From: Lysinibacillus xylanilyticus
Lineage (GTDB): Bacteria; Bacillota; Bacilli; Bacillales_A; Planococcaceae
Length of the DNA: 64,000 nt
Reading direction: 5' to 3'
Assembly: GCF_001708185.1 (NCBI RefSeq)
Contig: NZ_MDDN01000012.1
Coordinates: 1-64,000 of the forward strand
The translations under genes and the position numbers were made by a program. The notes beneath the pieces were generated by a model, which searched no databases, had not been told where the DNA came from, and saw nothing but the letters and a program-made list of their open reading frames with translations. Shown here one piece after another: positions 18,018 through 27,829 of the stretch; within the stretch, counting starts at the first letter, position 1; each line of letters opens with the position of its first letter.

Positions 18018-19541
18018 CTAATTATGCGTGTCTGGTAAAAATTTTAAAATTTCATCAATGTACTTCGATAAAGTTGACACGGATACCCCGTATTGCTCAG
18101 CAATCTCTTTTTTTGTAACCTTGAGCATTCGGGAAGAACGAAATAAATAATCATTTGCTCCTGCAATCGCTGCTGGATTGGTAAAACGATAATTATTAAT
18201 CAGTGCTTGTTCACACAGCACAAACCACATTTGGAACATTGGTGCGATAAGTGTCGTCAGTTTGCCATACTGTTCTAGTAAAATTTCTGGCACACTTACT
18301 GCGCGTAAAAAGCTAGCCTCCACTTTATTTTTCATATCAAACTCATGGCCAAGAGAGTACGCCAAGAATAATTTTTCAAACGTATCGAATTTTTCAACGT
18401 CTATCCATTTTGGATGCGCAATAATTTCTTGTTTATGTGCTGTACAGCTAAGTAAAAATAAACCAAAAATACGCTCACTTACATAATTGCTCTCTAGTTT
18501 ATCCACAATGTAGTCTCGGTCATGTTCTAATGCATCAAGCGCATATACATTTTCCTCTTGGCGCCAAGGTTCAAAGCCTTCTTTATCTGGATCTAGCTCA
18601 AGTAGCTGCTCCCATGCACTCTTTGAAATTTCTTCATGTTTAGAAAAATACGCTGCGTGTGATAACCAAAAGTAAAAGCCAGCATCTCCAACATAGCCTC
18701 GTTTTTGCATGCTGCGTAACCATTTAAATGCTAAATCATACTGTCCAACAAGCGCTAATGTTGCACCCAGTTTGTAACGATGTTCCCATGTGTATGGCTG
18801 AATTTTCACAAGTACTTCTAAAAGATCTTTTAAATCCTCTTCATTTTTTTCATAATACGCAATAACAGTTAAATTACAAAGTGCATGTAAATTCCCCTTA
18901 TTTTCACGTAATACCTTGTTTAGAAGAGCCTTCGCCTGTTCTGATTCCCCTACATAAAAATAGGCAAGAGCTAAGTTATTATAGGCCGACCAAAAATCTG
19001 GGCTATTTTCAATTAAGTCTTCAAGAATAGTAATAGCTTCAGGGAAGTCTCCCTTTTCCATACAGCGTCTCGCCTGTTCCTGACGATATAAATCTTCACC
19101 AGAACCTTCAAGCTCCTCAAAATCATCTTGCTCAAAAGCAACAAACTCTAATATTTCTGCCGCTTCAACTGCATAGGCTCCCTCTGGCTCTATTTGTAAA
19201 TATTGCTCTGCAAAGCGTTTAGCATCTTGTATAATGCCAACGCATCCAGATACCTCTGCCATGTAAAAAATAATTTCTGGATTATCTGGATCTAGCTGAT
19301 AAGCGTGACGAAGAAGATCATACGCTTCCTCGAAACGTTGACCCTCTAACTCAATAATCGCTAATTGCAATAAAATCATTGGATCATCAGGACTTAAATC
19401 AACGGCTCGCTGTAAATATTTATACGCTTTATTCATTTGTCCGCTATTCATTGCTTGAACGGATTTTTTATAATAATAGTCGCCTGTTGGAATGAACGAC
19501 ACTATATTCGTTTGATTCTCTTTTTGACGTTTCTTTTCCAA
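18018..19541 (-). CDS. TPR-repeat protein with C-terminal HTH (YvcD-like)
   Basis: This 507-residue protein starts with at least five tetratricopeptide repeats (for example MNKAYKYLQRAVDLSPDDP and FPEAITILEDLIENSPDFW) over about residues 20-280. A helical middle region and a C-terminal helix-turn-helix-like element (KEIAEQYGVSVSTLSKYIDEI) near residue 480 follow. It corresponds in place to Bacillus subtilis yvcD. The fold suggests a protein-protein scaffold with possible nucleic-acid binding; its role is not established. An extended -10 TGCTATAAT (19604-19612, minus) supplies its own promoter. Confidence 0.85.
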   Translation of the reverse strand: MEKKRQKENQTNIVSFIPTGDYYYKKSVQAMNSGQMNKAYKYLQRAVDLSPDDPMILLQLAIIELEGQRFEEAYDLLRHAYQLDPDNPEIIFYMAEVSGCVGIIQDAKRFAEQYLQIEPEGAYAVEAAEILEFVAFEQDDFEELEGSGEDLYRQEQARRCMEKGDFPEAITILEDLIENSPDFWSAYNNLALAYFYVGESEQAKALLNKVLRENKGNLHALCNLTVIAYYEKNEEDLKDLLEVLVKIQPYTWEHRYKLGATLALVGQYDLAFKWLRSMQKRGYVGDAGFYFWLSHAAYFSKHEEISKSAWEQLLELDPDKEGFEPWRQEENVYALDALEHDRDYIVDKLESNYVSERIFGLFLLSCTAHKQEIIAHPKWIDVEKFDTFEKLFLAYSLGHEFDMKNKVEASFLRAVSVPEILLEQYGKLTTLIAPMFQMWFVLCEQALINNYRFTNPAAIAGANDYLFRSSRMLKVTKKEIAEQYGVSVSTLSKYIDEILKFLPDTHN

Positions 19542-19566
19542 AATATTTCCTCCGAAACAAGAAATA

Positions 19567-19588
19567 AGGAACGTATCACACGTTCCTT
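19567..19588 (-). terminator. Hairpin between hisIE and the TPR gene
   Basis: AAGGAACG and CGTTCCTT pair around a 6-base loop, with only a weak T-rich tail (ATTTCTTG). It may end the his transcript, but it lies downstream of the TPR gene's -10, so it would also be in that leader. Confidence 0.5.
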
Positions 19589-19631
19589 TACACAGTAACT
19601 TCTATTATAGCATACAATAAGCGATATGCCG

Positions 19632-20249
19632 TTATTTCTCTTCATGACGTTTTTCTAACACTTGTAACACGTCGTAAACACTTACTTTTTGCTCTTGTAG
19701 CAACACTAATAGATGGTAAATTAAATCAGCAGCCTCCCATTTTACCTCTTCTGTATCACGATTTTTCGCACCGATTACAACCTCTGTTGCTTCTTCACCG
19801 ACTTTTTTACAAATTTTATCGATTCCTTTATCGAATAAATATGTAGTATACGCGCCTTCAGGCATTTCTTGCTCACGCTTTTCAATGACATTTACAAGTT
19901 TAGAAATAATCTCAACAGATCCGACCTTGGCATTTTGCTGAATAATCTCTGTAAAACAAGAAGTTGTTCCGTTATGGCAAGCCGGACCAGCAGGAATTAC
20001 TTCTACGACTAATGCGTCACCGTCACAGTCCGCTTTGATCGACACGACTTTTTGTGTATGACCACTTGTTGCTCCTTTATGCCAAAGCTCTTGACGTGAA
20101 CGTGAGAAGAACCATGTTTCTCCCGAATCAAGTGTTTTCTCCAATGATTCTTTATTCATATACGCTACAGTTAAAACTTCTTTTGTATTCGCATCTTGTA
20201 CAACCGCAGTGACAAGACCCTTATCATCAAATTTAACGCTGTCAATCAT
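19632..20249 (-). CDS. hisI: Bifunctional HisIE (PRA-CH / PRA-PH)
   Basis: The 205-residue fusion has an N-terminal HisI cyclohydrolase ([20 protein letters not shown]; metal ligands in DCDGDAL and the CHNGTTSCF cysteines) and a C-terminal HisE pyrophosphohydrolase ([27 protein letters not shown]). It carries out steps 2 and 3 of histidine synthesis. It overlaps hisF by 4 bases and ends the operon. Confidence 0.96.
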   Translation of the reverse strand: MIDSVKFDDKGLVTAVVQDANTKEVLTVAYMNKESLEKTLDSGETWFFSRSRQELWHKGATSGHTQKVVSIKADCDGDALVVEVIPAGPACHNGTTSCFTEIIQQNAKVGSVEIISKLVNVIEKREQEMPEGAYTTYLFDKGIDKICKKVGEEATEVVIGAKNRDTEEVKWEAADLIYHLLVLLQEQKVSVYDVLQVLEKRHEEK

Positions 20250-21007
20250 CTTACTGCCACTCCTTTTTCACGTAAGTATTCTTTTACTTGCGCTACGCTC
20301 GTTTCTTTATAATGGAAGATGGATGCGGCAAGTGCTGCATCTGCATCGATTTCTTCAGCTAATACCTCGTAAAAATGTTCGGCATTCCCTGCACCGCCAC
20401 TTGCGATAACAGGAACTGTCACAGCCTCTCTCACGGCTTTTGTTAATGCTAAATCAAAACCTGATTTTTCACCGTCCTGATTCATACTCGTTAATAATAT
20501 TTCCCCAGCACCTAATCGAACCGCTTCTTTAGCCCATTCCGTTGCCTGCCAATTTGTCTTGTTCCGGCCACCATGCGTATAAACCATCCATGTGCCGTCT
20601 TCCTCACTATAGCGCGCGTCAATAGCTACAACAATACACTGTGCGCCAAAAAAATCAGAACCTTCTTTTATAAGCTCTGGTCGCTCTAAAGCAGAAGTAT
20701 TCACTGATACTTTATCGGCACCTGCACGTAAAATGCGTTTCATATCGTCTAATGTACGAATTCCACCACCTACTGTAAATGGAATTGCTAATGTCGCCGC
20801 AGTTTGCCGCACTACATCAACCATTGTTTCACGTCCTTCATGTGATGCCGAAATATCAAGAAACACAAGCTCATCTGCCCCTTGCTCATCGTAAAACTTG
20901 GCCAGCTCTACTGGATCACCTGCATCACGTAATGACACAAACTGTACACCTTTTACAACTCGCCCCTCTTTCACATCAAGACATGGAATAATGCGCTTCG
21001 TTAACAT
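20246..21007 (-). CDS. hisF: Imidazole glycerol phosphate synthase, cyclase subunit HisF
   Basis: The 253-residue (beta/alpha)8 barrel has both catalytic aspartates, Asp11 (IIPCLDV) and Asp130 (VVAIDAR), and phosphate-binding glycines in VGGGIRT and IASGGAG. It makes IGP and AICAR from PRFAR and ammonia supplied by HisH. ATG 21007 (MLTKRII) is the family start; a longer version from 21028 lacks support. It overlaps the end of hisH by 7 bases, leaving no room for hisA, which normally lies between them. Confidence 0.95.
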   Translation of the reverse strand: MLTKRIIPCLDVKEGRVVKGVQFVSLRDAGDPVELAKFYDEQGADELVFLDISASHEGRETMVDVVRQTAATLAIPFTVGGGIRTLDDMKRILRAGADKVSVNTSALERPELIKEGSDFFGAQCIVVAIDARYSEEDGTWMVYTHGGRNKTNWQATEWAKEAVRLGAGEILLTSMNQDGEKSGFDLALTKAVREAVTVPVIASGGAGNAEHFYEVLAEEIDADAALAASIFHYKETSVAQVKEYLREKGVAVR

Positions 21008-21633
21008 GAAGCCACCCCCTTCAACCATTGCTCTAATAAATATACTCCTAGTTCACCTGATTTTTCGGGATGAAACTGCATTCCAGTAATAGAACCATTT
21101 ACAACTATACCTGGAACCTTAATACCATGATAATCCGCATAAGCAACAAGCTCTGTTTCATCTAGATTTGCTGCATAAAATGAGTGAACAAAATACACAT
21201 GCTTTGCCGATACTTCACCTTTTAACCATGAAGGACGCTTTGTCATTACGAGCTCATTCCAACCCATATGTGGTACGCGATACGCCTGTCCAGCATTGTC
21301 ACCACTAAATCGTTTAATGCTTCCTTTAAAAAAGCCCAGACCTTTCGTCGGTGACACCTCTTCACTTTGCTCAAATAATAGTTGCATACCTAAACAAATT
21401 CCGAGAAGTGGTCGATTTTCAGCTTTCACCTTGTGCAAATATCGATCTAAATTCGTTTCAGTTAAACGTTTGATGGCATCTGGAAATGCCCCAACACCAG
21501 GAAGCAACAATGCATCTGTTTCGTCTAGCATTTTTTCATCAGCCGTGACAACAACCTCACAACCAAGTCGTTTTAATGCCTGCTCAACACTAAATAAATT
21601 CCCCATTCCATAATCAATAACACCTATTTTCAC
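21001..21633 (-). CDS. hisH: Imidazole glycerol phosphate synthase, glutaminase subunit HisH
   Basis: The 210-residue class I glutamine amidotransferase has Cys80 in LGICLGMQ, and His188 and Glu190 in QFHPEKSG, forming the catalytic triad. It releases ammonia from glutamine for HisF. It overlaps hisB upstream by about 4 bases and hisF downstream. Confidence 0.96.
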   Translation of the reverse strand: MKIGVIDYGMGNLFSVEQALKRLGCEVVVTADEKMLDETDALLLPGVGAFPDAIKRLTETNLDRYLHKVKAENRPLLGICLGMQLLFEQSEEVSPTKGLGFFKGSIKRFSGDNAGQAYRVPHMGWNELVMTKRPSWLKGEVSAKHVYFVHSFYAANLDETELVAYADYHGIKVPGIVVNGSITGMQFHPEKSGELGVYLLEQWLKGVASC

Positions 21634-22229
21634 GTTAACAGCCCCTTAGTCGACGGTACACCTTTAACACGCGGATCAATTTCTACTGCTGCGTCAATAG
21701 CACGTGCTAACGCCTTAAAAATAGCTTCAATGATATGATGTGTATTATGTCCATAAGGTACAATGACATGAACATTCATCCTAGCCTCAAGCGCAAACTT
21801 CCACAAAAATTCATGTACTAATTCAGTATCGAAGTTACCAACTTTCTCCTTTAACTGTGGTACACGATATTCTAAATGCGGACGATTTGAGCAATCTACA
21901 ACTACTTGTGCAAGTGCATCATCCATTGGCACAAATGCTGTACCGTAGCGCTTGATTCCTTTTTTATCACCGAGTGCTTCACGAATCGCTTGACCTAATA
22001 CAATTCCGAGGTCTTCTGTTGTATGATGATCGTCTATATATGTATCACCATTTGCTTGTATCGTCCCATTAAAAAGACCATGTTTAATGAATAGGTCTAG
22101 CATGTGATCCATAAAGCCAACACCCGTTTTAATATCCGCCTTTCCTTCACCATCTAACTCGATAGCTACTGAAATTTGCGTTTCATTTGTTGTACGTTCA
22201 ACTTTTGCATATCGTTTCTTTTCAGTCAT
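21630..22229 (-). CDS. hisB: Imidazoleglycerol-phosphate dehydratase
   Basis: The 199-residue monofunctional dehydratase has metal-binding segments GFMDHMLDL, DDHHTTED (about residues 66-73) and GHNTHHIIEA. It lacks the histidinol-phosphatase domain of the enterobacterial HisB. ATG 22229 (MTEKKR) has AAGGAG seven bases upstream, so the longer frame from 22274 is rejected. Confidence 0.95.
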   Translation of the reverse strand: MTEKKRYAKVERTTNETQISVAIELDGEGKADIKTGVGFMDHMLDLFIKHGLFNGTIQANGDTYIDDHHTTEDLGIVLGQAIREALGDKKGIKRYGTAFVPMDDALAQVVVDCSNRPHLEYRVPQLKEKVGNFDTELVHEFLWKFALEARMNVHVIVPYGHNTHHIIEAIFKALARAIDAAVEIDPRVKGVPSTKGLLT

Positions 22230-22233
22230 TGTG

Positions 22234-23508
22234 CTACTCCTTTTCCCACCCACGTGATTCGACTGCACGAGCATGGCCCTCTAAGCCTTCCATACGTGCT
22301 AGACGTGCAATTTTCGGTGCATTTTCTGCCCAAGTTTTTTCACTATAAAAGACGACGCTCGATTTTTTCACAAAATCATCGACGTTTAATCCACTTGCAA
22401 AGCGTGCAGTGCTATTCGTTGGTAGCACATGATTTGTCCCTGCAAAGTAATCACCAACTGGTTCAGAGCTATAACGGCCGATGAAAATACCACCTGCATG
22501 TCGTACTTGTTCCGCTACAGCCTCAGCATTTTTTGTCACAACTTCTAAATGCTCAGGGGCTAGCGAATTAATTGCATCTACGGCATCTGCCAACGTTTCA
22601 GCCACATAAATGACACCAAAGTTTTCAATAGATGCACGCGCTACCTCTTCACGCGGTAAGGTGATTAGCTGCTTCTCTACTTCTTCAGCCACTTTTTTAG
22701 CCAACTGCTCAGAAGTCGTCACCAATATGGCACAAGCCAATTTATCATGCTCAGCCTGTGATAAAAGATCAGCTGCAATTTCATCAGCAAATGCTGTGTC
22801 GTCTGCTAACACGGCAATTTCACTTGGACCTGCAATCATATCAATCGCTACCTCACCAAATACCTCACGTTTTGCTAATGCTACAAAAATATTTCCTGGA
22901 CCTGTAATTTTATCAACAGGAGAAATCGTTTCTGTACCATAAGCAAGAGCTGCAATCGCCTGAGCTCCACCGATTTTATATATTTCCTCTACCCCTAAAA
23001 TATGCGCCGCAGCAAGTACACCTGGAGGTAATTTTCCATCGCGACCTGCTGGAGACGTAATAACAATGCGTTTGACACCAGCAACTTGTGCAGGAATAAC
23101 GTTCATCAAAACTGACGATGGATACGCTGCTGTACCGCCAGGAACATAAAGTCCTACAGCATCGAGAGCAGTAATTCGTTGCCCAAGCCACGACCCATCT
23201 TCTAACTCTAAGCGATAACCTGAACGCTTCTGCTGCTCATGATAAAAGCGAATATTTTGTGCAGCTTCTGTTAAATCAGCATAAAGCTGTTGATCAAGAG
23301 AATTTACGCCCTCTTCTATTTCATCCTTCGTTACCCGTAAATGATCAGGTGCAAAACCATCCCATTTTTCTGTATAAAAACGTATGGCTGTGTCACCTTG
23401 TGCACGAACATCTGCTAATACTTGACGTACAACCTTCAACTGTTCTTCATTACCACCTTCAAGTGGTCGTTTTAAGGAAATACCTTTTGCTAGCCTTGTT
23501 ATCTTCAT
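22234..23508 (-). CDS. hisD: Histidinol dehydrogenase
   Basis: A 424-residue zinc enzyme that oxidises histidinol to histidine in the last two steps. Recognisable segments are GLYVPGGTAAYPSS, GGAQAIAALAYGTE, ITGPGNIFVALAK, AGPSEIAVLAD, LLSQAEHD and the C-terminal TARFASGLNVDDF. Length is normal. It lies between hisG and hisB, 4 bases from hisB. Confidence 0.96.
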   Translation of the reverse strand: MKITRLAKGISLKRPLEGGNEEQLKVVRQVLADVRAQGDTAIRFYTEKWDGFAPDHLRVTKDEIEEGVNSLDQQLYADLTEAAQNIRFYHEQQKRSGYRLELEDGSWLGQRITALDAVGLYVPGGTAAYPSSVLMNVIPAQVAGVKRIVITSPAGRDGKLPPGVLAAAHILGVEEIYKIGGAQAIAALAYGTETISPVDKITGPGNIFVALAKREVFGEVAIDMIAGPSEIAVLADDTAFADEIAADLLSQAEHDKLACAILVTTSEQLAKKVAEEVEKQLITLPREEVARASIENFGVIYVAETLADAVDAINSLAPEHLEVVTKNAEAVAEQVRHAGGIFIGRYSSEPVGDYFAGTNHVLPTNSTARFASGLNVDDFVKKSSVVFYSEKTWAENAPKIARLARMEGLEGHARAVESRGWEKE

Positions 23509-23574
23509 AGGATTAATCTCCTTTAATTCTAGGTATACATGTAATTATCTATTATCGATGACTGTGAGCATGAT

Positions 23575-24198
23575 TTATTTCACACATTTCTTTAAACGTT
23601 TCACAAGGTCAATAATGCGGTCCCCCTTCATACGATAGCTTACTGGATTAGCAATTAACCTCGAAGACACATCCGTAATAAATTCATACTCCACTAAACC
23701 ATTTTCCTTCAGCGTCCGTCCTGTTGAAACAATATCGACAATGCGATCTGCTAAGCCAATCATTGGTGCCAATTCAATCGATCCATTTAGCTCAATAATT
23801 TCAACTTGCTCCCCAATGCCCTTATAATATTTCATCGCGATATTAGGATATTTAGTCGCTATTCTTGGGGCAATTTCATTCATCGTAGTGTTAGGTAAAC
23901 CTGCCGATGCGATATAACATGTACTTATTTTTAAATCCAGTAATTCATGTACTTGTCGTTGCTGTTCTAACAAAACATCCTTTCCAGCAATACCAATATC
24001 CGCTACACCGTGCTCTACATAAACAGGAACATCCATCGGCTTTGCTAATATAAAACGAATTTTCTCTTCTGGAATTTCAAGCATTAATTTACGGGACATT
24101 TCGACTTCCTCTGGTAAATTAAAGCCAGCTTCTAACAGCATTTGGTAGGCCTCATCGAAAATGCGCCCCTTCGGCATAGCAATCGTTAATTCATTCAC
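23575..24198 (-). CDS. hisG: ATP phosphoribosyltransferase, short form
   Basis: About 207 residues, starting [17 protein letters not shown], with the PRPP-binding motif [21 protein letters not shown]. It lacks the C-terminal histidine-binding domain, so it is the short HisG that needs HisZ, encoded just upstream. It commits PRPP and ATP to histidine synthesis. GTG at 24198 is preferred (AGGAGG 9 bases before it); it overlaps the hisZ stop by 8 bases. Confidence 0.94.
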   Translation of the reverse strand: MNELTIAMPKGRIFDEAYQMLLEAGFNLPEEVEMSRKLMLEIPEEKIRFILAKPMDVPVYVEHGVADIGIAGKDVLLEQQRQVHELLDLKISTCYIASAGLPNTTMNEIAPRIATKYPNIAMKYYKGIGEQVEIIELNGSIELAPMIGLADRIVDIVSTGRTLKENGLVEYEFITDVSSRLIANPVSYRMKGDRIIDLVKRLKKCVK

Positions 24199-25363
24199 TG
24201 CCAACGTCCTCCTGTCCCACAACAACTACTTCTTTAAATTGTGCTAAAAAAGCTTCTTCATCAACTAGGCTATTTCTTAACTGTAAGGTAGCCTGTTTTC
24301 CAGCAGCTCGAAGCGTCTGTACTTGTGCAAGAGCCGCTTCAAATTGTTGTTCCTCAAATAGCACTACTGTCGCCGCTTGTCGTTTATCAGATTGCTCATC
24401 CAGCGTTTCTAGTAGGCGATCAACGCGAATACTAAATCCTGTAGCACCTACTTTTGAGCCAAACACCTCAAGCAATCCGTCATAACGTCCGCCATTACCT
24501 AATGGAAAACCACTGCCTGTTGCAAACACTTCAAATAGCATTCCTGTGTAATAACTCATATGACTAGAAAGTGTAAAATCAAAGGCTACATAATCCGCTA
24601 AACCTGCAATTTCAAGTAGTTTAGCGAGTTGTTGCATATATTCTAATGCGTCATTTTTCCGCACATATTTTTCAATATCTTGGATTTCTTTTAAATTCAT
24701 AGCTTCTTCAATAAATTGTAGTAATGCATCTGATTTTGTTTTAGGTAAATCAAATGATTCCACTGCTTCTTCAAACCCTACATAATTGCGTTGTACTAGA
24801 AGTGTTCGAAGTATATTTTGTTGTTCAATGCTCTCTGTATAGTCTTGTAAAATACAATTTAATATCCCTGCATGGCCGATAGTAACTTTAAATTGTGCTA
24901 ATCCAAATTGCTGTAATAGCTCCATTGCCGCCACAATAACCTCAGCATCAGCAAACACAGAATTATCTCCAATTAACTCGATCCCCATCTGATCAAATTC
25001 TGCTGGACGCCCACCTTCTGCCTCTTGTGCACGAAAAACGCTAGCAAAATAAGCAAGACGTAATGGAATCATCTCTTTTAATAATTTTGATGTTGCTACA
25101 CGAGCAATCGGTGTAGTCATATCAGGTCGTAGTACTAACGTGTTTCCTTGGCTATCTACTAATTTAAATAAATGCGCATCGGCTATTGCTGATGCTTTAC
25201 CGACTGTATCAAAATACTCTACTGCAGGTGTCTTAATAAATTCATAGCCCCTGCTGCATAAAAAGTCTCGTCCCGTATTTCTTACAGCCTCTATCTTTTC
25301 GTATATTTGCGGAAATGTATCGCGCATTCCAAGTGGTTTCTCAAACATTTTAATCGACGACAT
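24191..25363 (-). CDS. hisZ: ATP phosphoribosyltransferase regulatory subunit
   Basis: The 390-residue histidyl-tRNA-synthetase paralogue has class II core segments ([56 protein letters not shown]). The C-terminal anticodon domain of a true HisRS is replaced by a short tail. It forms the hetero-octamer with short HisG and gives histidine feedback. First gene of the operon, with GAGGAAG before the ATG and a promoter 60 bases upstream. Confidence 0.95.
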   Translation of the reverse strand: MSSIKMFEKPLGMRDTFPQIYEKIEAVRNTGRDFLCSRGYEFIKTPAVEYFDTVGKASAIADAHLFKLVDSQGNTLVLRPDMTTPIARVATSKLLKEMIPLRLAYFASVFRAQEAEGGRPAEFDQMGIELIGDNSVFADAEVIVAAMELLQQFGLAQFKVTIGHAGILNCILQDYTESIEQQNILRTLLVQRNYVGFEEAVESFDLPKTKSDALLQFIEEAMNLKEIQDIEKYVRKNDALEYMQQLAKLLEIAGLADYVAFDFTLSSHMSYYTGMLFEVFATGSGFPLGNGGRYDGLLEVFGSKVGATGFSIRVDRLLETLDEQSDKRQAATVVLFEEQQFEAALAQVQTLRAAGKQATLQLRNSLVDEEAFLAQFKEVVVVGQEDVGSE

Positions 25364-25426
25364 TTTGACACTTCCTCACGTTTCACTTCAATTCACTAGA
25401 GTGTTAGAGAATTAGATTATGAAAGA

Positions 25427-25455
25427 ATTCTAACTTATTTCTCCCTTTCCGTCAA
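25427..25455 (-). promoter_or_regulatory. his operon promoter
   Basis: TTGACG (25450-25455) and TAGAAT (25427-25432) on the minus strand, 17-base spacer. The leader to hisZ is only about 60 bases, too short for a T-box. Confidence 0.75.
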
Positions 25456-25643
25456 TGCAACTCTCTATGAATTATCGAATAATTTCATTACTGATTATTC
25501 TGTTAATTATACTTGAAAACAAATAAATTAAAACTTTATTCGGCATAGTAAGCTTTATCCTTCTTAAATTAGTTAAACTTTAAAATCGTAAACAAAAATG
25601 GCCTAGGAAATCTTTGTGAATGTTGTGGCATTTTAAATGAGGT

Positions 25644-25816
25644 GATTTCCGTTCCAGGCTACTCGCTTTCCTGTGGGTGAGCGTCGAGCCGCTTCCTCCG
25701 CTAGTTTTGCTGCCGCTACGTTAGCACTCACGCTTTCGCACAGAAAACATCCGCTCCGTGCAGGGTCTCGCCTGTCTCACTTTCCCACGGGAGTCGAGTA
25801 GCCTTCCACTCCAATC
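25644..25816. repeat. Dispersed mosaic repeat, copy A
   Basis: Starts GATTTCCGTTCCAGGCTACT and ends CTTCCACTCCAATC. The outer parts are complementary (AGGCTACTCG near 25655 with CGAGTAGCCT near 25795; CTGTGGG with CCCACGG). The centre holds CGCTTTCGCACAGAAAACAT and TGCCGCTACGTTAGCACT, modules shared with the copies at 26.1, 36.7 and 59.7 kb. No coding signals. Confidence 0.8.
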
Positions 25817-26054
25817 AATGATAGCGTAGATCTTTTATAAATTTTATACATTTCAAAAGTGAACACTATGACTACTCATCATTAGACTTACAACAGTGAC
25901 GCGATTGTTCTATTGGTACTGCTACTATGTTTTCACTATAAAACTATTGTTGTTGTCAATCCGCTTTCGCACAGACAACTCATTGTTGCTAACGTGTTGT
26001 TTTATCACTATAAATTAGAGTGACATCTAAAAAAATACATGCTAAGTAGTGGTT

Positions 26055-26552
26055 GATTGGAGTGAAGACTGGGCGACTCCTTGGGGATTAGCGATAGACC
26101 AACATCCTGACGCTGCGTTTGCACTACGCTTTCGCACAGAAAACATTTGTTGCCCCGAGACCCTGGAGCACAGCGAAGCGGCTCATCGGACGCCCCCAGG
26201 AAGCTTTGCTCTGTGCGAAAGCGAAGCGTCAGCAACAATGTTTTATCTGCGCGAAAGCGAAGCGTCAGCGACAATGTTTTATCTGCGCGAAAGCGAAGCG
26301 TCAGCGACAATGTTTTATCTGCGCGAAAGCGAAGCGTCAGCGACAATGTTTTATCTGCGCGAAAGCAAAGCGTCAGCGACAATGTTTTATCTGCGCGAAA
26401 GCGAAGCGTCAGCGACAATGTTTTATCTGCGCGAAAGCAAAGCGTCAGCGACAATGTTTTATCTGCGCGAAAGCAAAGCGTCAGCGACAATGTTTTATCT
26501 GTGCGACAGCGAAGCGTCAGCGGCAACAAAGCGCCCAGTCGGAACGGAAATC
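26055..26552. repeat. Dispersed mosaic repeat, copy B, with 36-bp tandem array
   Basis: The ends are GATTGGAGTGAAGACTGGGC and CGCCCAGTCGGAACGGAAAT, which pair over GACTGGGCG/CGCCCAGTC. From 26211 to about 26530 there are eight full and one degenerate 36-bp units (core GCGAAAGCGAAGCGTCAGCG followed by ACAATGTTTTATCT). Unit changes are limited (gaa/aaa, cga/caa). Frames are open because 36 is divisible by three; no ribosome site exists. Confidence 0.88.
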
Positions 26553-26581
26553 CCCCCTTGTTACAATAGTATTTTCAACAC

Positions 26582-26618
26582 AAAAAAACACTGTGCACAG
26601 TAAAGCATGCACAGTGTA
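26582..26618 (-). terminator. Terminator of the hprK-lgt-ppaX-yvoF cluster
   Basis: CACTGTGCA (26589-26597) pairs with TGCACAGTG (26608-26616), followed on the minus strand by T7, just after the acetyltransferase stop. Confidence 0.88.
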
Positions 26619-26625
26619 GATCTTA

Positions 26626-27168
26626 TTATTTTTTTGGCGTGCACCATTGTACTACTTCATTGCGTTTGCGCTCCGCCATTTGTTCAGCTGTATAAATAAT
26701 TTGCATAGGGTTACCGCCTGCAAGACAGCCAGCTGGCACATCCTTATGGACAAGGGTTGCAGCCGAGACAATCGCACCGTCACCTATCGTAACACCTGGT
26801 AGTATCGTTGAATTGGCACCAACCATTACTTCATTGCCAATATAAACATCCCCCAGACGATACTCCTCTATTAAATACTCATGCGCCAAAATAGTTGTAC
26901 TGAAGCCTATAACGGTATTGTCACCGATGTGAATTCGTTCTGGAAACATTGTATCTGGCATCACCATTAAAGCTAATGAAGTTTTTTCACCAATCTCCAT
27001 CTTTAAAAAAGTTCGATACAACCAGTTTTTCACACGTAAAAATGGTGTGAAGCGTCCAATTTGAATGACAATAAAACACTTCATCACCTTCCAAAAGGAC
27101 ACCGTATCATAAATATTCCAAAGCGAGTTTGCTCCTTCGACACGGTAGCGTTCTGTTTTACGTGCCAT
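26626..27168 (-). CDS. yvoF: Left-handed beta-helix acyltransferase (YvoF-like)
   Basis: The 180-residue hexapeptide-repeat protein has repeats at about residues 75-150 (IHIGDNTVIGFST, VYIGNEVMVGANSTILPGVTIGDGAIVSAATLVHKDVPAG). It resembles maltose/galactoside O-acetyltransferases, but the N-terminal 60 residues differ and the acceptor is unknown. The order hprK-lgt-ppaX-yvoF-hisZ matches Bacillus subtilis, which supports the YvoF call. It starts 3 bases after ppaX. Confidence 0.82.
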   Translation of the reverse strand: MARKTERYRVEGANSLWNIYDTVSFWKVMKCFIVIQIGRFTPFLRVKNWLYRTFLKMEIGEKTSLALMVMPDTMFPERIHIGDNTVIGFSTTILAHEYLIEEYRLGDVYIGNEVMVGANSTILPGVTIGDGAIVSAATLVHKDVPAGCLAGGNPMQIIYTAEQMAERKRNEVVQWCTPKK

Positions 27169-27171
27169 TTA

Positions 27172-27813
27172 CTAACCCTCTTTCACAATTTCAAATAAAT
27201 CCGTCATATGATGCAACATATATTCCGGCTTGAACTGCTGTAAGTATTCCTCACCTTTAAAAGCCCATGCGACACCAGCTGCTCTAATTCCAGCATTGTG
27301 TCCTGCCTCAATATCATGAGAATTGTCACCAATCATAATGGCTTCTTCCTTTTTTACACCAAGGCGTTCAAGGGCAAGCAAAACTGGTTCTGGATCAGGC
27401 TTTACATTTTTCACATCATCCGTACCAATACGGATATCAAATAAATGACTTGCACCGAGCACCTTAAGTCCACGGTCAATCATCCCATTACGCTTTGTAG
27501 ACACAATCGCTAACTTGATACCCATAGCCTTTAATTGCTCTAAAGTTGATACAACATCAGGATATTGAGTGACAAGCACATCATGATGTAATTCATTATA
27601 TTCGCGATATTTAGCAATCATTTCATCCTCTTCACCAGGAGCAATGTCACTCATTGTCTGTTTCAAGGACGGCCCAAGGAATTTTAGGCAATCTTTTGGC
27701 GAATATTGCCCGGGAAATCGCTCGTTTAAAACATGCATAAATGTTTTAATGATTAAATCATTTGTATTGAGTAATGTACCATCAAAGTCAAAAAGTAATG
27801 CCTTTACAGCCAT
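27172..27813 (-). CDS. ppaX: Pyrophosphatase PpaX (HAD family)
   Basis: The 213-residue HAD hydrolase has motif I DFDGTLLNTN, motif II VSTKRN and motif IV MIGDNSHDIEAGHNAG. PpaX hydrolyses the pyrophosphate released when HprK phosphorolyses P-Ser-HPr, fitting its linkage to hprK. ATG 27813 (MAVKALLFDF) is preferred to 27837 from the family start and the AAGGGG upstream. Confidence 0.9.
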   Translation of the reverse strand: MAVKALLFDFDGTLLNTNDLIIKTFMHVLNERFPGQYSPKDCLKFLGPSLKQTMSDIAPGEEDEMIAKYREYNELHHDVLVTQYPDVVSTLEQLKAMGIKLAIVSTKRNGMIDRGLKVLGASHLFDIRIGTDDVKNVKPDPEPVLLALERLGVKKEEAIMIGDNSHDIEAGHNAGIRAAGVAWAFKGEEYLQQFKPEYMLHHMTDLFEIVKEG

Positions 27814-27829
27814 GTCCTTGCACCCCTTA

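Noticed and set aside
21630..22274. Bifunctional HisB or a longer hisB start
   Set aside because: Only the dehydratase domain is present, and the ribosome site fits ATG 22229.
25364..25440. T-box or other riboswitch before hisZ
   Set aside because: The leader from the promoter at 25427-25455 is only about 60 bases and has no T-box motif.
26200..26530. CRISPR array
   Set aside because: The 36-bp units are directly adjacent, without unique spacers, and there are no cas genes.
26008..26619. Several overlapping open frames with repeated LRESEASATMF-type units
   Set aside because: They follow the 36-bp tandem array in every frame and have no ribosome binding sites.
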